64,000 nt of DNA from Palsa-506 sp963755815 (lineage in GTDB: Bacteria > Actinomycetota > Actinomycetes > Streptosporangiales > Streptosporangiaceae), in assembly GCA_963755815.1 (NCBI GenBank), contig CAVWLF010000023.1:20195-84194 (forward strand). The letters are read 5' to 3'. This document shows, in pieces, positions 63,230-64,000 of this stretch (positions within the stretch are counted from its first letter, which is position 1; each line of letters opens with the position of its first letter). Position numbers and translations under genes: made by a program. The notes under the pieces are model-generated. The model did no database searches. It saw only the letters and a program-made list of their open reading frames with translations, and had not been told where the DNA came from.

Positions 63230-63643
63230 CTAGCTGGCGGGGCTGTTGTGGTAGCAGGCGATGCGCCAGCAGCCGCCGCGCCTGACCAGCACCCAGGTCG
63301 CGCGCACCAGCCCCTCGCTCGCGACAGCGTCCTGCCCAGGGAAGATGATTCCGCCCTCGCTGATCACTACGGCCGTGTCGTCGGTGAGAAAACGGACGTC
63401 CGCCGGGTGGTCGGTCGCCCGCGACCCGCTGAGCGGGCCCGCGAACCCTGCGGCCATCGTAGTGCGGATCTCCTCGCGGCCCTTCTTGTAGACGCCGGGC
63501 TGGACCACACTGGCGTCGTCGGTGTAGTCGGCCACGAACGCCTCGGCGTCGTTGGCTTCCCACGCCTTGTACAAGCCCGCGAGCACGTCGAGAATGGCCT
63601 GCCGGTCGGTGTCGGACCCTGCTGTGGTGGTCTTGCTGGTCAT
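63230..63643 (-). CDS. SgcJ/EcaC-type SnoaL-like protein
   Basis: 137 aa from the ATG at 63643, with GAGGAG just upstream. An NTF2-like fold: ILDVLAGLYKAWEANDAEAFVADYTDDASVVQPG and WVLVRRGGCWRIACYHNSP. Members are oxidoreductase-like or of unknown function. It lies 152 bp upstream of the YCII gene in the same direction. Confidence 0.82.
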   Translation of the reverse strand: MTSKTTTAGSDTDRQAILDVLAGLYKAWEANDAEAFVADYTDDASVVQPGVYKKGREEIRTTMAAGFAGPLSGSRATDHPADVRFLTDDTAVVISEGGIIFPGQDAVASEGLVRATWVLVRRGGCWRIACYHNSPAS

Positions 63644-64000
63644 CGGTCTCCTCGTTTCTCGTCCGCGTGGTGGCAAGCGCCACCCGCGAGAAGGACGGAC
63701 GAGCCCGTCCGGAAAGGACACCCCTGCGGCGTAAAGCTGGAAAAAAATGAACATTGCCGCGCACAGGCTTGGTCAGACACCAGCCGGGCAGTTCAAGCTG
63801 ACGCTTGCGCAGCACGATCAAGGTGCCGACCAGCTCATCGTCGACCGGCAGCGTTCGCCTGCCTGAGGCCCGCTCGCGCTGGTGCCTCGGGTGGGGGTAA
63901 AGCACAGCCTCTGCCGCCACCCGCGGCCGGATCGCCACGCGGCAGCGGAAAGAGGCCGATTGCTTACTCGTGCTAACGTCGGCGGCAGACTCCGTCGTTA
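63644..64000. other. Unassigned end of window
   Basis: 357 bp. A minus-strand stretch at about 63740-63860 (LPVDDELVGTLIVLRKRQ) faintly resembles part of a tyrosine integrase, but it is too short to call. Nothing else recognisable. Confidence 0.3.

Noticed and set aside
63740..63860. Integrase-like stretch on the minus strand
   Set aside because: Only about 20 residues resemble the family, with no catalytic residues.

Overview
The window is a very GC-rich actinobacterial chromosome segment spanning the replication origin. The order gyrA-gyrB-dciA-recF-dnaN-dnaA | rpmH-rnpA-yidD-yidC-jag-rsmG-parA-parB, then trxA/trxB, a sigM-type sigma/anti-sigma pair, a pseudokinase, murJ, a DUF6049 protein and cca, is the classical actinomycete oriC layout (Streptomyces/Streptosporangiales-like). 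The mycobacteria/streptomycete-type DnaA boxes, two TTTCACGTGAAA parS sites and a sigma-R type promoter in front of trxBA agree with this. I cannot name the genus.

Layout. 1-10143 (minus strand): start of a probable DUF3566 protein, then gyrA, gyrB, DUF721/DciA, recF, dnaN and dnaA, with DnaA boxes on both sides of dnaA. 10522-16952 (plus): rpmH, rnpA, yidD, yidC, jag, rsmG, parA and parB. 17013-27944: threonine aldolase, a GNAT protein, trxA, trxB, anti-sigma, sigma, pseudokinase, murJ and DUF6049. 28238-37869: cca, an MFS transporter, ino1 with a PadR regulator, a DUF5318 protein, a bifunctional penicillin-binding protein, an endonuclease IV-like protein and a small membrane protein. 38209-44799: rpsF-ssb-rpsR-rplI, a GNAT protein, a cluster of DnaA-box-like sites, and dnaB interrupted by two inteins. 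45007-49667: a secreted protein and a large cyclase-ATPase-TPR protein.

50483-56606 is a relic integrative element in tRNA-Arg(ACG). A 43-44 bp duplication of the tRNA 3' half bounds a broken tyrosine integrase and an arsenic module: FAD oxidoreductase, aquaporin, ArsR, ArsI-type C-As lyase, ArsR and a CDF transporter. No ArsB/Acr3 or ArsC is visible. Operator-like palindromes sharing a GATAG half-site lie in both divergent promoters. 56686-64000 is an accessory tail: kinases, a CPBP protease, gene fragments, a VOC protein, a cysteine hydrolase, a mycothiol-dependent enzyme and an ECF42-type sigma factor with a YCII protein.

Two points stand out. First, DnaB carries a class 3 intein in the Walker A motif (Ala1, with the Trp-Cys-Thr triplet) and a class 1 intein further downstream; both have lost LAGLIDADG catalytic acids. 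Second, dnaA, jag, the pseudokinase, DUF6049 (twice) and the integrase each need a single-base frame correction. This points to indel errors in the assembly, or real decay in the dispensable genes. Absence of function should not be inferred from these breaks without resequencing.
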